Assembly (NCBI GenBank): GCA_951640195.1
Contig: OX621166.1
Location: forward strand, 1,914,501-1,978,500
Length of the DNA: 64,000 bases
Origin: Porpolomopsis calyptriformis
Taxonomy: Eukaryota; Basidiomycota; Agaricomycetes; Agaricales; Hygrophoraceae
Reading direction: 5' to 3'
Shown: positions 37,217 through 49,910 of the stretch, piece by piece
How the letters are laid out: each line of letters opens with the position of its first letter
Position numbering within the stretch: position 1 is the stretch's first letter
The notes under the pieces: generated by a model
Told to the model about the DNA's origin: nothing
The model's input: only the letters and a program-made list of their open reading frames with translations
Databases searched by the model: none
Position numbers and translations under genes: made by a program

Positions 37217-40200
37217 ATGCCCTTCCCTCCCCACGATAGTTCGTGCAACCTCATCACCTCAAGGACTTGCGCTGATTGATCATAAATAGTTACAGCACAG
37301 TTTGACTTTCCCAAGGAAGAGGAAAAAGTCCTTGGATACTGGGACGAGATCGACGCGTTTCAGACGAGTCTAAGGCTTTCCCAAGGTAAACCCGAGTACG
37401 CGTTCTACGATGGTCCCCCATTCGCTACAGGGCTGCCACACTACGGTCATTTACTTGCTGGCACCATAAAGGTGACATTACACCTCTTGCCACAGCATCA
37501 TTGCACTGATCTTTCCGATCCTAGGACATCGTCACTCGCCACGCACATGTCAGCGGATTTCATGTCAGACGGCGCTTCGGATGGGACACCCACGGCCTTC
37601 CCGTTGAGCATGAGATCGACAAGAAACTTGGCATCACAGGCAAGGCAGATGTCCTCGCTATGGGGATCGACAAATACAATGCCGAGTGTCGCAGCATTGT
37701 CATGCGTTATGCATCCGAGTGGCGACAGACAGTCGTTCGCATGGGTCGCTGGATCGATTTTGACAATGATTACAAGACATTGAATATGTCGTTCATGGAG
37801 TCTGTGTGGTGGGCCTTCAGACAGCTCTTTGACAGTGGTTTGGTTTACCGCGGTTTGCGGGTAATGCCATATTCCACCGGATGCACTACACCCCTCTCGA
37901 ACTTTGAAGCAGGCCTGGATTACAGAGATGTCAACGATCCTGCAGGTAAATCGTTTCAGAATACATTTTACATCCACCAACGGTGAATGACTGACCACCA
38001 GTCACTGTTTCCTTCCCCTTGGTTGACGATCCGGATACTTCTTTTTTGGCATGGACGACGACACCGTGGACCCTGCCTTCTAACCTCGCTCTCTGCGTCC
38101 ACCCCGATTACACCTATATTAAAATTCGCGACCAGGACCGCAATCAGAACTTCATCCTCCACGAGAAACTGCTAGGAACGTTGTATAAAGATCCAAAAAA
38201 GGCCAAATTCAAGAAACTTGGCCAGTTTCAGGGTTCGGACATGAAGGGCTGGTCGTATGTACCTCTTTTTGAGTATTTCACTGATCAGGTATGCCACGCC
38301 AGACTGTTTCGTCGTAACCTTTTCTGATAAATTTTCAGTATAAGGACAAGGCTTTCAAAATAGTACTTGATACTTATGTGTCTGAAACTGATGGAACAGG
38401 AATTGTGCATCAGGCTCCTGCCTTCGGGGAGGACGATCACCGCATTGCTATTGCCAATGGTGTTCTGCTCCCCGATGAGATGCCCCCATGTCCCGTCGAT
38501 GACGCAGGCAAGTTCACCCAGGAAGTCACTGATTTCGCCGGTCAACATGTCAAGGTACGAGATATCTAAATCGAATGTATGGATATTATGATAAAACAGA
38601 AATAGACTGCAGACAAGGATATTCAAAAGATGCTCAAGGCCAGAGGCCGATTAATTGTGCAGTCAACCCTTCAGCATCAGTACCCGTTTTGCTGGAGGTT
38701 TGTGTCTATTCTCCAATCATCTTCTTCCCTTCACCTCTTTTATGTCTGCAAGATCGGGTACCCCGTTGATCTATCGAGCGGTACCGGCTTGGTTCGTTCG
38801 AGTCCAGCCCGTCGTGGATGAGTTGGTCAAGAACAATCAAGAAACTCGATGGTTGGTGTCTTCGTCACATCTAGCACTTTATTATGAGTTATCGTGATCG
38901 CTTTTTAGGGTACCACAAAGCGTCGGTGACGGTAGATTCGGAAACTGGATTGCCAACGCTCGCGATTGGAATATCTCACGGAATCGGTACTGGGGCACAC
39001 CTATACCACTGTGGGTCAGCGATGACATGAAGGAGGTCGGCGACAAATCGATCAAAGAACTCGATAAAAATACTGAGCTCTATGATCCAGATCGTGGCCA
39101 TCGGTTCCGTGGAAGAGCTCGAGCGTCTTTCCGGAGTCCAGAATATCGCTGATCTTCACAGGGAGAGTATAGACCACATCACTATTCCATCACAGCGAGG
39201 AAGTGGAACGCTCAAGCGTATTGAAGAGGTGTTCGACTGCTGGTTCGAGTCCGGCAGGTGCGTTTCTGGCTTAGTTTAAAGGATAGCGCTCTGATCCCTA
39301 TCTTTCTCATAGCATGCCCTATGCGCAATTACACTATCCGTTTGAGAACAAGGAACTATTCGACAATACCTTCCCAGCCGAATTCGTGTCTGAGGGCATC
39401 GACCAGACTCGCGGATGGTTTTACACACTGCTCGTGCTTTCCACCCACCTGTTCAAAAGAGCGCCCTGGAAAAACTTGATTGTGACTGGTCTTGTCATGG
39501 CAGCGTGCGGTCCTTTCTCCTTTGGAGGCCTTATTTGACGAATTTTCCCAGTGATGGAAAGAAAATGAGTAAAAGTCTACGGAATTACCCCGATCCAAAT
39601 TTGATCATCAATATGTACGGAGCGGACGCTACAAGGTTTGCAGCTCAGACTCTGAGCATCTTGACTATTTACATCTTATCGTTTGCTTAATTAGAATGTT
39701 CCTCGTAAATTCACCCGTTGTCCGCGGGGACAATCTACGCTTCCGAGAAGAGGGCGTCCGTGAAGTTATCTCGCGGGTCCTTCTCCCCTGGGTCAACTCC
39801 TTGCGGTTCTTCTTGGGCCAAGTTGCACTGTTCAAAAAGACGAGTGGCCTAGATTTCAAGTATAATGCTCACGCGCCGTTATCCAATAACGTTATGGACC
39901 GGTGGATCCTTGCGAGATGCCAGTCGCTCATCGCGTTGGTCCGACAGGAAATGGCAGCCTACAGGCTTTACACTATTATCCCACGATTATTGGACTTGGT
40001 AGATGAACTCACGAACTGGTACATTCGCTTCAACCGCAAACGGTTGAAGGGCGAGGACGGCAACGAGGATACAGTTGTTGCTTTAAACACCCTGTTTGAG
40101 ACCCTCTTTACTCTATGTCGAACAATGGTCTGGGTCATTCTCAGATCCTGCTATCATTTATTGACTGACGCATTGTTCTAGTCGTCTTACACCCCTTTTT

Positions 40201-41150
40201 TGACAGAGAATATCTACCAAGCTCTCCGCCCTTTCATCCCAGAGGATCCAGCAGCAGGTGACACCCGATCAGTTCACTTCCTGAGCTTCCCAGAAGTCAA
40301 AGACGAATACTTCGATGAGGATATTGAACGAAAAGTTCAACGAATGAAAACAGTCATCGAACTGGCTAGAAATATTCGAGAGAGGCACAATCTCTCTCTC
40401 AAGGTTTGAGGCCCAGTTCGCGTTTTATTTTAGTATCACTCATCCGATTTGCGTTAGACGCCGCTGAAAGAACTGTTAGTCTTCCACGCGGACCCAGGAT
40501 ACCTTGCGGATATCACACCTCTGCAGCGGTACATCGTTTCTGAACTCAACGTTCGGGACGTTGTCTTCTCCTCTGATGAGAGTCTCTCCGGTGTGCGGTA
40601 TCGCGCTGTTGCCGAGTGGAGTGTCCTCGGCCGGAAACTTCGGAAAGACCTTGCTCGTGTGAAGAACGCACTTCCCAATGTATCGAGTGGCGATGTGAAG
40701 GCCTATGTCGGCACCGGGAAAATCACTGTGGATGGCATTGACCTCGTCGCGGGTGATCTCACCGTTCAACGTTACCTGGAGCTGCCGCCTGCCGCGGATG
40801 GCCAATATGGCACTCACACTGACAATGATGTTGTTCTCAGACTGGACATTCAAGTGCACCAGGATTTAATTGGGGAATGGCTTGCTCGGGAGTGGATAAA
40901 TCGCATTCAGAAGCTGAGGAAAAAGGCTGGCTTGCAAGCCACTGATGAAATCAATAGTTTCTACTACTTTGAGGAAGGGACCGGAGCTGACTTGCTAGCG
41001 GCGATGAAGGAGAACGCGGACGTTATCAAGAAAACGGTTCGGAACGTTCCCGTAGACGTCAAGGAGCGTAAAGCAGGAAAACAATTGGTCATCGAGGAGG
41101 AGCAGGAAATAGCTGATGTGAAGTTCATGCTATCTTTGGTGCGACCATGA
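37217..41150 (+). CDS. ILS1: cytosolic isoleucyl-tRNA synthetase
   Basis: Class I aminoacyl-tRNA synthetase charging tRNA-Ile. Sure coding begins near 37299 ([19 protein letters not shown]). The ATG at 37217 (MPFPPHDT) fits only with an atypical donor GTTCGT, so the first exon is uncertain. The HIGH-class motif is [20 protein letters not shown]; the editing domain reads [17 protein letters not shown]; then come [31 protein letters not shown] and the catalytic KMSKS ([18 protein letters not shown], split by an intron ending about 39551). The anticodon-binding region follows ([19 protein letters not shown]), ending FMLSLVRP at 41150. About 1,060 residues, as usual for the eukaryotic cytosolic form. 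The accessory island ends just upstream. Confidence 0.93.
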
Positions 41151-41189
41151 ATCACTAGAGAAAAATGTTGTACCTCACTATACTGGGTG

Positions 41190-41965
41190 TCATTTCTTGG
41201 ATGATCCAAAACCGCCGAAACCCATCATTTTAGCGACCTCATCGTCCCCAAAGTCATTGATGAGTTCGACACGAGATTTCTCTTTCTCGGCCTTTTTCTG
41301 AGCTTTCTTTTCTTCCCGCAATGCTCGCTCCTTCGCTTTCACTTCTGCTAGTCGTTGGTCGAAATCATATGACTTGGCGTTGGATGACTCCTTTGTCTTC
41401 TCCCGGAGAAAAGCTATTCGTGCTCGGACTTGCTCGAGAGTTGACCGTTCAATGCGTGTTGTTTGACCGATCATTCGCAAGTCTGGGAGAGACATAGTTA
41501 GGACACGAAGAAATGTTCATGATGAAATATGTGCTTACGTGCTCTGCCATTGATATGGTCAAGGTAGCCCATACTGTCTTTATAGGTTCTGTTGCAAGTC
41601 TCGCAGTAAAATCCGGGTTGACCTGGTCCTCTTCCTCCGGGATTTTGTACAACCATAGTCTTGTTTAGATTTTTGTCGAGCTCCAATGGGGCCTCTCGCT
41701 GCTTCATGAGTCCTGTTGGCTTCGGAACATCACCACGTCTACTTTTTCTGGGCCTCTTTCCTTGCCAATTGGTTGTGAGAGCGGGGAAGAATAAGCGAGG
41801 TCAACAGGACGCACCTTGCTTCATCCGCTCCTCGTTCTCCTGCATCCTCTCCTTCTCTTCCTGATCCTTTTTCCTTGCCCTGTCTGCATACTCCTCCTTG
41901 TCCCACTTCTTCCTAAAGTCTGTATCTCCTGCTGTGGTTCCATAAGCCCCCGATTTCTCTGCCAT
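41190..41965 (-). CDS. SNU23: Snu23/ZMAT2, U4/U6.U5 tri-snRNP zinc-finger protein
   Basis: Spliceosomal B-complex protein. Start at 41965 (MAEKSGAYGTTAGDTDFRKK). A charged coiled segment (DKEEYADRARKKDQEEKER) is followed by VPKPTGLMKQREAPLELDKN. A matrin/U1-type C2H2 finger is seen (FYCETCNRTYKDSMGYLDH, INGR, then His) interrupted by an intron, then LRMIGQTTRIERSTLEQVRA. The tail is Lys/Glu-rich and ends DDEVAKMMGFGGFGSSKK at 41190, the standard family ending. It is convergent with IleRS, 39 bp between stops, so the 3' UTRs very likely overlap. Confidence 0.92.
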
Positions 41966-42167
41966 CGCGACCAGTGGAGGACGACTTGTGTCACGTGTAG
42001 ATCCCAAACTCAAGCAACGCACGCGCGACGAAACGGTCGAGTCAGCGACTTGTGCGTCCCCTGGTGTCCGCACTGACCGCTGGTTTGACACTCCATGTCC
42101 TGGCGTTCCACCTGTAGTCTAAAACTGAATCGCAGGCCACTCTCTCTCTTTCGACCAATCACCCACA
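41966..42167. promoter_or_regulatory. divergent promoter between SNU23 and ERD1
   Basis: A 202-bp interval between divergent ATGs at 41965 and 42168. No specific element was recognised. The bidirectional function is inferred from position. Confidence 0.45.
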
Positions 42168-43841
42168 ATGAGCGAAAAATCAATTCCGTTCGATGGCCTT
42201 TTCCCCCTTCCGTTTCGAGTCTTTTCCCTCATTGGCTTGGGCGTTCTGGGTTGGGCAACAAACTTGCATGCTTTGGATCGGCTTGGTGTGGACGTCATAG
42301 CCGCGTTAGATATGCAGACCGCCGATAGAACTTCTCCCCTATCTTTGTACCTTTCCAACCCTCGCTTCAAGGCTTCGACGATCTATTTTTCAGTATACCG
42401 CTTCTTTGTTGCTTTCTCTATCTGGTGCTTTGGTGCATGGGTGCTGTTCACATATGCAGTCCGCGACAATATCTTATTCGTAGATGCGTTCCGGCACGTT
42501 CCCGCCATTTGCGGCTTATTTATTTTAATCGCGCTCATCACTCCTGCGGACGTATTTCAAAAACGCGTGCGGGATGTATTCCTTTTGTCAGTAACTTCCC
42601 TTTTTTTCCTTCCGTTTTCCCACCGTTGTTGATACCTTCAGACAGTGCTCTATCTCGATGTCTGTTTTCTGCTCCCGACGAACCAGTCCACTTTTCGGAT
42701 GTGTTGTTTGCCGATATTCTCACTTCGTTCGCCAAGGTACTCGGAGATGTATGGCTTTCGCTCTGCATGCTTCTTCCAGGCGGCAGTCTCCTCTTCTTTC
42801 CTCCACAGGAGGGTTGGTCTCGATGGATATTGCCGACCATTATGAGGTAAAATCTTCTTCAACATACTGAAGCTATGTCCATAACCCCGTTCTTCCTATC
42901 AGCCTTCCGTATTTTGTGCGCTTTCGACAATGTCTCATTGAACACACGCTCTCTGCGGACACAAATCGCCGATCTCTTTACAACGCAATAAAATACGCTA
43001 CTTCTTTCCCTGTCATCTACTTATCTGCAGCGCAGAGAGTTGTTCCTTTGGACTTTGCAGGACGGACTGGTGGAAAGATGAACCAAGAATCCTGGAGTAT
43101 TCTCTTCCAATTATGGTGAATACCCAATTCTTCCATCCTTCTCGTGTTCTATCCCATTCATCTCTCATGCAGGCTCCTAGCTGCGGCAGTGAATTCACTC
43201 TACTCGTATTGGTGGGACGTGACCAACGACTGGGGACTTGATCTCCTCGCTCCGGGGGAAAAGAGAGGCAAACCGCTGCCCCCTCCCCGACGCCTCATTC
43301 TTCCCTCCCTACATTCGAAATCTCCTTCACCCACAAGTTCCCCTCGTCGCTCCGACTCATTCTCTAAACAAAACCCACTCGACGAGAGGGCCCTGTTGAT
43401 GAACGATTCTCCAGGTTCACGACCCTCCTACCCATACGGTCTACGGTCCATTCTTCTCTACCCACTCCCTGTCTATCCTCTTCTTATCTTCCTCAACTTG
43501 ATACTTCGTATGACGTGGTCTATCAAGCTATCCAGCCACCTCCATTCACACTCTGACGGTAGCGCGGCGATATTCTGGCTTGAGATGGCAGAGCTGATTC
43601 GACGATGGATGTGGGTGTTTATCCGAGTTGAATGGGAAGTGGTAAGGAAGTTTCAATATGGTGAATTACGGTCACCGAAAGACCGAAGCGGGAGCAGCGA
43701 AGCATTCGAATTGCTTAGCTCGGTGGACGGGGAACAAGATCCTGACGCCATCAAGATTGATGTTATAGATGTAGACCAACCGTGAGTCTCTCGTTCGTGA
43801 ACTGACGCGTCGATGCTTACATTAGATGCAGAATTTCGTAA
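42168..43841 (+). CDS. ERD1: Erd1-like EXS-domain Golgi membrane protein
   Basis: EXS-domain protein; yeast Erd1 works in the Golgi in phosphate recycling and retention of ER/Golgi proteins. Start at 42168 (MSEKSIPFDGLFPLPFRV). Several membrane segments occur, for example VFSLIGLGVLGWATNLHAL, FSVYRFFVAFSIWCFGAW and ICGLFILIALITPADVF. The EXS hallmarks are SLPYFVRFRQCLIEHTLS and NAIKYATSFPVIYLSAAQR, then LLAAAVNSLYSYWWDVTNDW and a Ser/Pro-rich insert, then MAELIRRWMWVFIRVEWE. After DVIDVDQP a perfect GTGAGT donor at 43782 implies a last intron; either acceptor leads to the same TAA ending at 43841. Confidence 0.85.
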
Positions 43842-44250
43842 TATATCATCCACAGGCAACAAACGAGAACTATTCAAGCACCCCCCACTTGGGGTACTCT
43901 ATCACTGACCAACACAGAAATGGGATAGTCCCGTTTCTTCAGCGGCGACGCTTGATGATTTTTTTACAAGCAATGTCAATTATACGCTGGCAGGCGGCCT
44001 CTTCTACCCCTTCTCCTGTTTCGTTTCCTCTGTAGCCAAGGCAAGGAATGGTGAAGGCGTTGGCTCGCTGTGCATGAAAGTCATCGAGCTTGTAGGATGT
44101 GTAGACACTTGCCTGTGATCGGAATCATATAACGGGTATCTAATAACGAGATTTGCCAGAACCCACAAATCGTGTTATAAGAATCACAGATAAACATACA
44201 TGGCGAACCTGGGGTGGTCCGTTACACAATGCCGTGCCCCGAAAACAAGG
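43842..44250. other. intergenic, convergent 3' flanks
   Basis: Separates the ends of ERD1 and CWC22. No ORF or repeat that I can support. Confidence 0.4.
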
Positions 44251-47077
44251 TTATCGCCTTCGACCTCCGTACCCTCGCTCCCTAGAACGGGAATCCCTCC
44301 TGCTGTCCCTGGACTTGTCATATCGGTCTCTTCCACGATCACGAGAATCCTCTCGATCTCTCTCACGCTCACGAGAATCCTCCCTAGTCCTACGACCATC
44401 TCTGACATGAGGCCTATACGGCGGGGGAGATCGAGACCGACGGAAGTCCTTGCCTCTGAACGGAGACACAGACCGAGATCGGGACCGAGGTAGCTCTCTA
44501 CCAGAATAACGAGGGCGAGTAGCACGTGGTGGAGGGGTGGGAGGTGAATGCCGCCTCGGTGGTGTGCGATTATTTCGATAACGATCACGCTTATCGACCG
44601 ACAGGTCTCGATCATTTCCGTTTGTGCGCCGGTAAAGTGAAGAGTCTCGGCGGGAAATATCCCTGTCTCTGTTTCCGTCTCCTGTGTCGTGTTTATTCCT
44701 GTCTCGATAGCGGACGGGTGATGTGGAAGGGTGCCTTCCTCGGCGGGAAGCTGGTGAATCAGATTCGTCGCGCGCTCGGGGCGGCGAAGGTGAGGGTGTT
44801 TTGCGACTACGGCGACCCCTATCCTGTCTGGAATCCGTCGAGGCGGAGTCCGAGTCTGAAGAACTAGTATCCGACTCCTCGGATGATGACGAGTCTGACG
44901 ACGAGGCTTCCTCCAACATTGTTCGCCGTTGCTCCATGATAAGCCGCGGAGCATTCTAGACAGTGATGAACCAAAATAAGTGTAAGGGAGGCAAGAATAA
45001 GTGGGTACAGACCTTTAGATACTCCCTCATTTCTTCTGTGACGACACCCATCCCAATACTAGTGAAATAATTGATGGCAAACCTTGTGTTTTTTGGGATG
45101 TCCATTGGGAACATTCCTGCACAGAATCTCTTCACCTCTTCATCCTTGAATCTCTCTGCTAGTGCCTTCAATCCCATAGACTCCATCATCTCAGTCATCA
45201 AGATTTTAATGAAAATCCGGCTGCTAGAAGTTGTATCGTCTTCGTTGATTTTGATGGATTCGAAGACTGCCCAGGAGATAGAATCGGTTGCCGTCAAGTG
45301 TCCGAAAAAGCGGGCTATATTGCGCAAACGGTTCGTCTCGTAACGGTGGATGGTTGAATAGTAGTTCCCGAAGGCCTCTTCGAAGCAATCCAACCAAAGA
45401 CGGTTAAGGTGGCAGAAACGTTCGCCAACGAGGCCGTAGAAGGTCGAGTATGAACGCTCTTGAGAACAACATTCAATGATCATGTTGACGAGTTCGATCT
45501 GTGAATTTGTCCAGATAGTGGAAAAGGAAGAGTAAGAAGGTAAATGTACCTCTTGTCCCTCTTGCAACTGAACCTTCAGCAATTTATGAACGGCCTCCTC
45601 GTAGTTAAGGGCATTCATGATCGTTAAGTAGATGATGCGACGCAAGTTGACGAGGTTTGTCTCTGTCCGATCCTCGATCCCTTCTTTTGTCTCTACGGCT
45701 ATCTGGAAGTTAGTGGTGATCCTTTTCAAGTATATTGAATCTGACCTTCGTCATCGTCATCGTCAGAATCGGCATCGTCTGACCCTGACTCATCATCAGA
45801 ACCCTCGCCCAATATCTCGGCTTTTATAGCTTTGTATTTTTCTTCGTTTTCTAGATAATTTTGGTCAAACTTGAAGACGTCTGAAAGGGTGACATTATGA
45901 GACTTCGGACAAGCAGAGGTTGGAAAAAACTCACTCAGACCATCCTGCACCTGGAGTTCCTCCTCGAGTTGAAGCTGGTGAGTGATCTGTTCCTCTTCCT
46001 CCACCAAGTCCAGACCTTCGGGTATGATTGGGTTATCTTTGAATTTATCCTTGCGGACCTGCATTAAAACTTCAACCATGTACTGCACACGCTGGCTTAT
46101 ATTGCCTTCATTCAGAACTGCACGAAAGCGCTCGAACACAGAGGTGTTGGCTTTCGGGGAGTTTTCGGTAAGAAAGGCGCCAACCTCTCGCATGAAGCCG
46201 ACAGCGATTTCGATTGAGTCGTCTGTGGGACGCTCATGGAGAAGAACAAGAATCTGGAGGGCAATGATTTCATGGGCGACTGCTTGATTGACGAGATGTG
46301 CGAGGAACGTGGTGGTTGAATGGCAAACAATCTGAAGATGACAACGTTAGTCATTAATAGGGATAGAACCAATTAGAACGAACTTTATTGTTGCGCTTGT
46401 AAGCACGTCGAAATTGACTAATGAGACGGATGAGAAGAAGCTCGCCAACTTGAGGCAGTTTGGTATTCAATATGGAGACGAGTGCTGAAAACACCGGAGT
46501 GAACGGCAAACTTGCCGCTTGGGCCTTCATGATACTCCTGGCAAACAAGCCCCTCCCACGGATAAGATTTTCCTCAAAGAGTTCAGGGACGACCTGCTTG
46601 ATGTTGGTAATGTTGACTCGATTGACGATCCCAGTGATTGACTTGCGCAAGGCGTCCCAGGAGAGCCTCTGGTACTCTACGCTGGTTTTGTCACTCGAGG
46701 CCGCTTGTTGTAAAGCACGTAGGCGAGCGGGAGGAATATATACACCCCCGGAACGAGAGTTTATAAGTTTGGTAAATTCGGCCTGAGCATCTGACTGCTT
46801 GTCTTTTTCTACTGGCTTTTCGGGCTTGCCGAGCTCTATCGCAGCCACGCGAGCAGCAAGCGGACGTTCGTGTTCTTTGGGATTGCCATCGTTGGCTTTT
46901 GGTGGCCCGCCGCGGCGCCTTGACGGAGACTGTGAGCGACGTCGGCTGGTTGGGGGAATGGTATCCACTTCATGGCTCGAGCCAGATGGGGACCTAAAGA
47001 ACGTGAAAAGGAGAGCTAACACTTGAATGAGGATGTCCAGCGTACCTTTTTCTTTTGAGTGGTTGAGTGTCTGACAT
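44251..47077 (-). CDS. CWC22: Cwc22 pre-mRNA splicing factor
   Basis: Spliceosome component needed for the first catalytic step; in animals it also loads eIF4A3. Start at 47077 (MSDTQPLKRKR, spliced to SPSGSSHEVDTIPP). The N-terminal linker holds GGVYIPPARLRALQQ. The MIF4G domain follows: YQRLSWDALRKSITGIVNRV, EENLIRGRGLFARSIMKAQA, then AHEIIALQILVLLHERPTDD. An acidic hinge (DDESGSDDADSDDDDDE) lies near 45,730-45,800. The MA3 domain reads LVNLRRIIYLTIMNALNYEE and CSQERSYSTFYGLVGERFCH. The C terminus is a long RS/RD-rich tail (44251-44900) ending GYGGRRR. The length is typical for fungi. Confidence 0.93.
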
Positions 47078-47111
47078 GGCTTTGGACGAGTCGCTGACTC
47101 AGACGGTCAGC
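47078..47111. promoter_or_regulatory. 34-bp divergent start-to-start gap, CWC22 / LACTB2-like
   Basis: The ATG of CWC22 (47077, minus) and the ATG of the metallo-beta-lactamase gene (47112, plus) are 34 bp apart. Transcription starts must lie inside this gap, or the two 5' leaders overlap the opposite gene. No TATA box fits in the gap. Confidence 0.5.
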
Positions 47112-48285
47112 ATGGACAAACTTGAACGACTCCCTTCGATAGCAAGGGTAAGACGGATTGTACCACGCAGGACACTAATGCTTCTGACAACAACCATCAC
47201 ACCCAGTTGAGCGAGTGTGTGGTGAGAGTGCTCGGTCAAGTAAGTCCTTCTGCGACATATCAACCTCGAATCACCGTTCACGCCTTTCAGAACCCCGGAC
47301 AATTTACACTACAGGGTACGGTTGCTTTGCTAGACAGAATGACTCCGTTCGTGAATCGTGATTAGGCACGAACACGTATATCGTTGGACGACAGAACCCG
47401 TACATCCTTGTCGACATTGGTGAAGGACGCCCAGAGTACATTCCTATCCTTGAACAAGCCTTGCGGGAGACTTGTAAATCACTTAGCCCAAACGAGCCCG
47501 ATGTATCCGACATCATACTTTCCCATCTCCACCCCGATCACGTCAAAGGTCTTCCCTCCGTTCTAGCTCTCCTCCAGCGGTTGTGGGACGAGAGAGAGAG
47601 CGCCCTGCCCTTCAAGCCACCTCGTCTCCATAAATTTCCCCACCAGTCCGGTACTGCCGACATGAACTTTGACTCTGTACTTGACACACTCCTACCACAT
47701 TCTTACACTCCGAATCCAAGCGGATCCCCTATCCACGATCTTTGCGACTCGCAGATCTTTACTGCCAATGCGCCGGACGAAGCATGTTCATCGCTACACG
47801 TATTCCATACTCCCGGACACACCTCTGATTCTATCTGTATTTATATGTTCGAAGACCAAGCACTTTTTACTGCAGACACCGTCCTCGGACAGGGAACTGC
47901 AGTATTCGAAGACTTGACGGCATACATTTCAAGTCTCCGCAAGATGTTAGAAATTGGAAAGACCGAGAGTTTCAAGTACCTGCGGTTGTATCCGGGCCAC
48001 GGACCTGTCGTCTCGGACGGACCGAGTGCCATCAGTACATATATCCAGCACCGTCAGGAAAGGGAGGATCAGATTATACAAGCCTTATCGAATCCGCTCC
48101 CCGGACCAATTTCTAGGACGACTTGGGATATCGTGTCCATCATCTATGCTATCCCGAAGCCTTTATGGAAGGCTGCCGCGCATAGCGTGGACCTTCATCT
48201 GCGTAAATTGGAGGATGAGGGAAGGGCACGGAGGCTAGGCGGGGAAGGGAACGATACAAGATGGGAGCTTGTGGCAAAATCGTGA
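47112..48285 (+). CDS. LACTB2-like metallo-beta-lactamase-fold hydrolase
   Basis: Member of the LACTB2 group, in animals a mitochondrial endoribonuclease on single-stranded RNA. Three small exons (MDKLERLPSIAR, LSECVVRVLGQ, NPGQFTLQG) splice to TNTYIVGRQNPYILVDIGEG. Metal ligands are visible: HLHPDH (motif II; Leu-Pro instead of the more common Trp-Arg), HTPGHTSD (motif III), LFTADTVLG (motif IV) and YPGHGP (motif V). A winged-helix-like C terminus (EREDQIIQALSNPLPGPIS, SVDLHLRKLEDEGRARR) ends ELVAKS at 48285. Localisation and substrate in fungi are not established by the sequence. Confidence 0.88.
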
Positions 48286-48685
48286 ACGGACGGGACGTGA
48301 CCCGGACCATTGTATCAGTATCAGAAATTAGCAGTGAACTATTTATTCGCCGCGGTGCTGTCCCTATCCTTGTCCCAGCTTAACTTACACCGGCCAGGGA
48401 TTTACCGTCGTTTCGCGCCTTAATTGCTGGCAAATGATGCCCAACCAAAATTCTTAGCACTCACCCTCTGGTCGAACACCCTTGCGTATGGTTTCCGATC
48501 GGTAACACCTTGTTTGACCCATCGTATATTGGGGTTATCTTCATCTGAAATTTCGCGATAGCACCTTCAGAGCATGGCCAAACGACGGGACTTCAAGTTA
48601 TTATTTATCTTTGATACGAGTACTGCCAGAAGTCTACCAAAAGTATCAACCTTCGCCCCAATGGTATTGAGAAGTAGGCAGGTCA
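48286..48685. other. intergenic, convergent 3' flanks
   Basis: 400 bp between the LACTB2-like stop and the FIT stop. No supported feature was seen. Confidence 0.4.
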
Positions 48686-49598
48686 CTAGCTGGAATGAGG
48701 CTTTTCTTGGGGTGGCGATGCCATCGTTCCAGTTGGTTGGGACTCGAAGATCGGGAGTTGAGTAAGAGCAAAGCTGGCAAGACCTAGGACTGTGCGAATC
48801 AAGAGTTTCGTTGATGGATCGGAGGATATCAGAAAAATACCACGCACGGTACCCACTCAATTTCTCTAATGGTGAATGAAAATACACACTCGTCGTCCAG
48901 GTTGCAAATAACCACACCGAGATCATTGCTAAATTTAAGCCGACGGCCAACTTATGTACCTCCGACCATCGTGTGTACCGTTCACGAAGCGACATACGCA
49001 ACTGGTCGGCCAAGAATAGTATACCCATCGTTAGCAAGAAAATATGACCAGACACATCGTGTCCTCTCATTAATCTTGGCCGGGCATGCCACTCCAGGCT
49101 CGGGGCTGCCGTAGAGTGGGGGGACGCCGCGAAGAGAGCGGGGTGAGTCGCGGGTGAGAGCGTAGATTTCGTGAAGCAATATTGTTTCGGAACAGAAAGA
49201 ATTTCTCCCGATGGAAGAGATAGGACACAGTCGCCCCCTGACACTGATGTCAACCGATCGATGATGGCAGGACCAAAGAACCAGGCGGTGAAGACAAGCC
49301 ATGCGATCGTCTCCACGATCCATTTGCCAATCCTCCTGATGGTCCGTAGAGAGGGTGGGCTGGTAACCCACAGTACGAAAAATGCGGAGGAAGTCCAGCC
49401 CCAGGCCAATTTGATAAAATAGACGTTGAGAAAGTTGGTCTTGGAGGCAAAGTAATGGGTTTTGTGGAGGGGGTGAGGAAGATTGGCGAGAAGTGGGTTG
49501 GATGTATCGAGGTATGTATTGTAGAGTAGCGAATACGTGGTTCCGACAAGAACGACGGCAGTGATGGCACCGAGAGCTGATAGTCTTGGATCAAGCAT
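48686..49598 (-). CDS. FIT/Scs3-family ER lipid-droplet protein
   Basis: Fat-storage-inducing transmembrane family (Scs3/Yft2 in yeast), ER acyl-CoA diphosphatases needed for normal lipid-droplet budding. The start was set at 49598 (MLDPRLSALGAITAVVLVGT); codons upstream at 49631 lack an ATG. Membrane segments include LVFTAWFFGPAIIDRL and HIFLLTMGILFLADQL. The two catalytic His are in RGHDVSGHIF and VYFHSPLEK. An intron with donor GTGCGT joins LEKLSGY to LLGLASFALTQLPIFE. The tail ends PPQEKPHSS with TAG at 48686-48688. Confidence 0.88.
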
Positions 49599-49910
49599 CG
49601 CTCGAGTAAATGACGAGGTGACCTTGCCCAAAAGCAGCTGTCACTCTTATGATCAGCTATCAACGCCGAACGGAGGATCTCTAACCCAGTTGACCTCCTA
49701 TCATACACCCTGTACTGACCGTGCCAATGGATTCGACCGCGACCACTTATTCACACCATGGTTCGTTCCGTTCGTTCTGTTATAACAAGGCGTGCATAGC
49801 GCTTACTTGTATCATTACTAGTTCTCCGGGCGCTTAGATTGCCAATCTCACAATATCCTGGCGGCGTATGTGAAAATTAGCGTTGGTGACTTTTCAGCTA
49901 CCACTCAGGT
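49599..49910. other. FIT promoter region at the border of the transposon zone
   Basis: Contains the FIT promoter and the 5' side of the broken NB-ARC/TPR gene. No recognisable gene structure was found. Confidence 0.4.

Noticed and set aside
44184..44954. Second long minus-strand frame over the CWC22 tail
   Set aside because: The RS-rich frame ending GYGGRRR continues the MA3 domain. The other frame is a shadow caused by Arg/Ser codon repetition.
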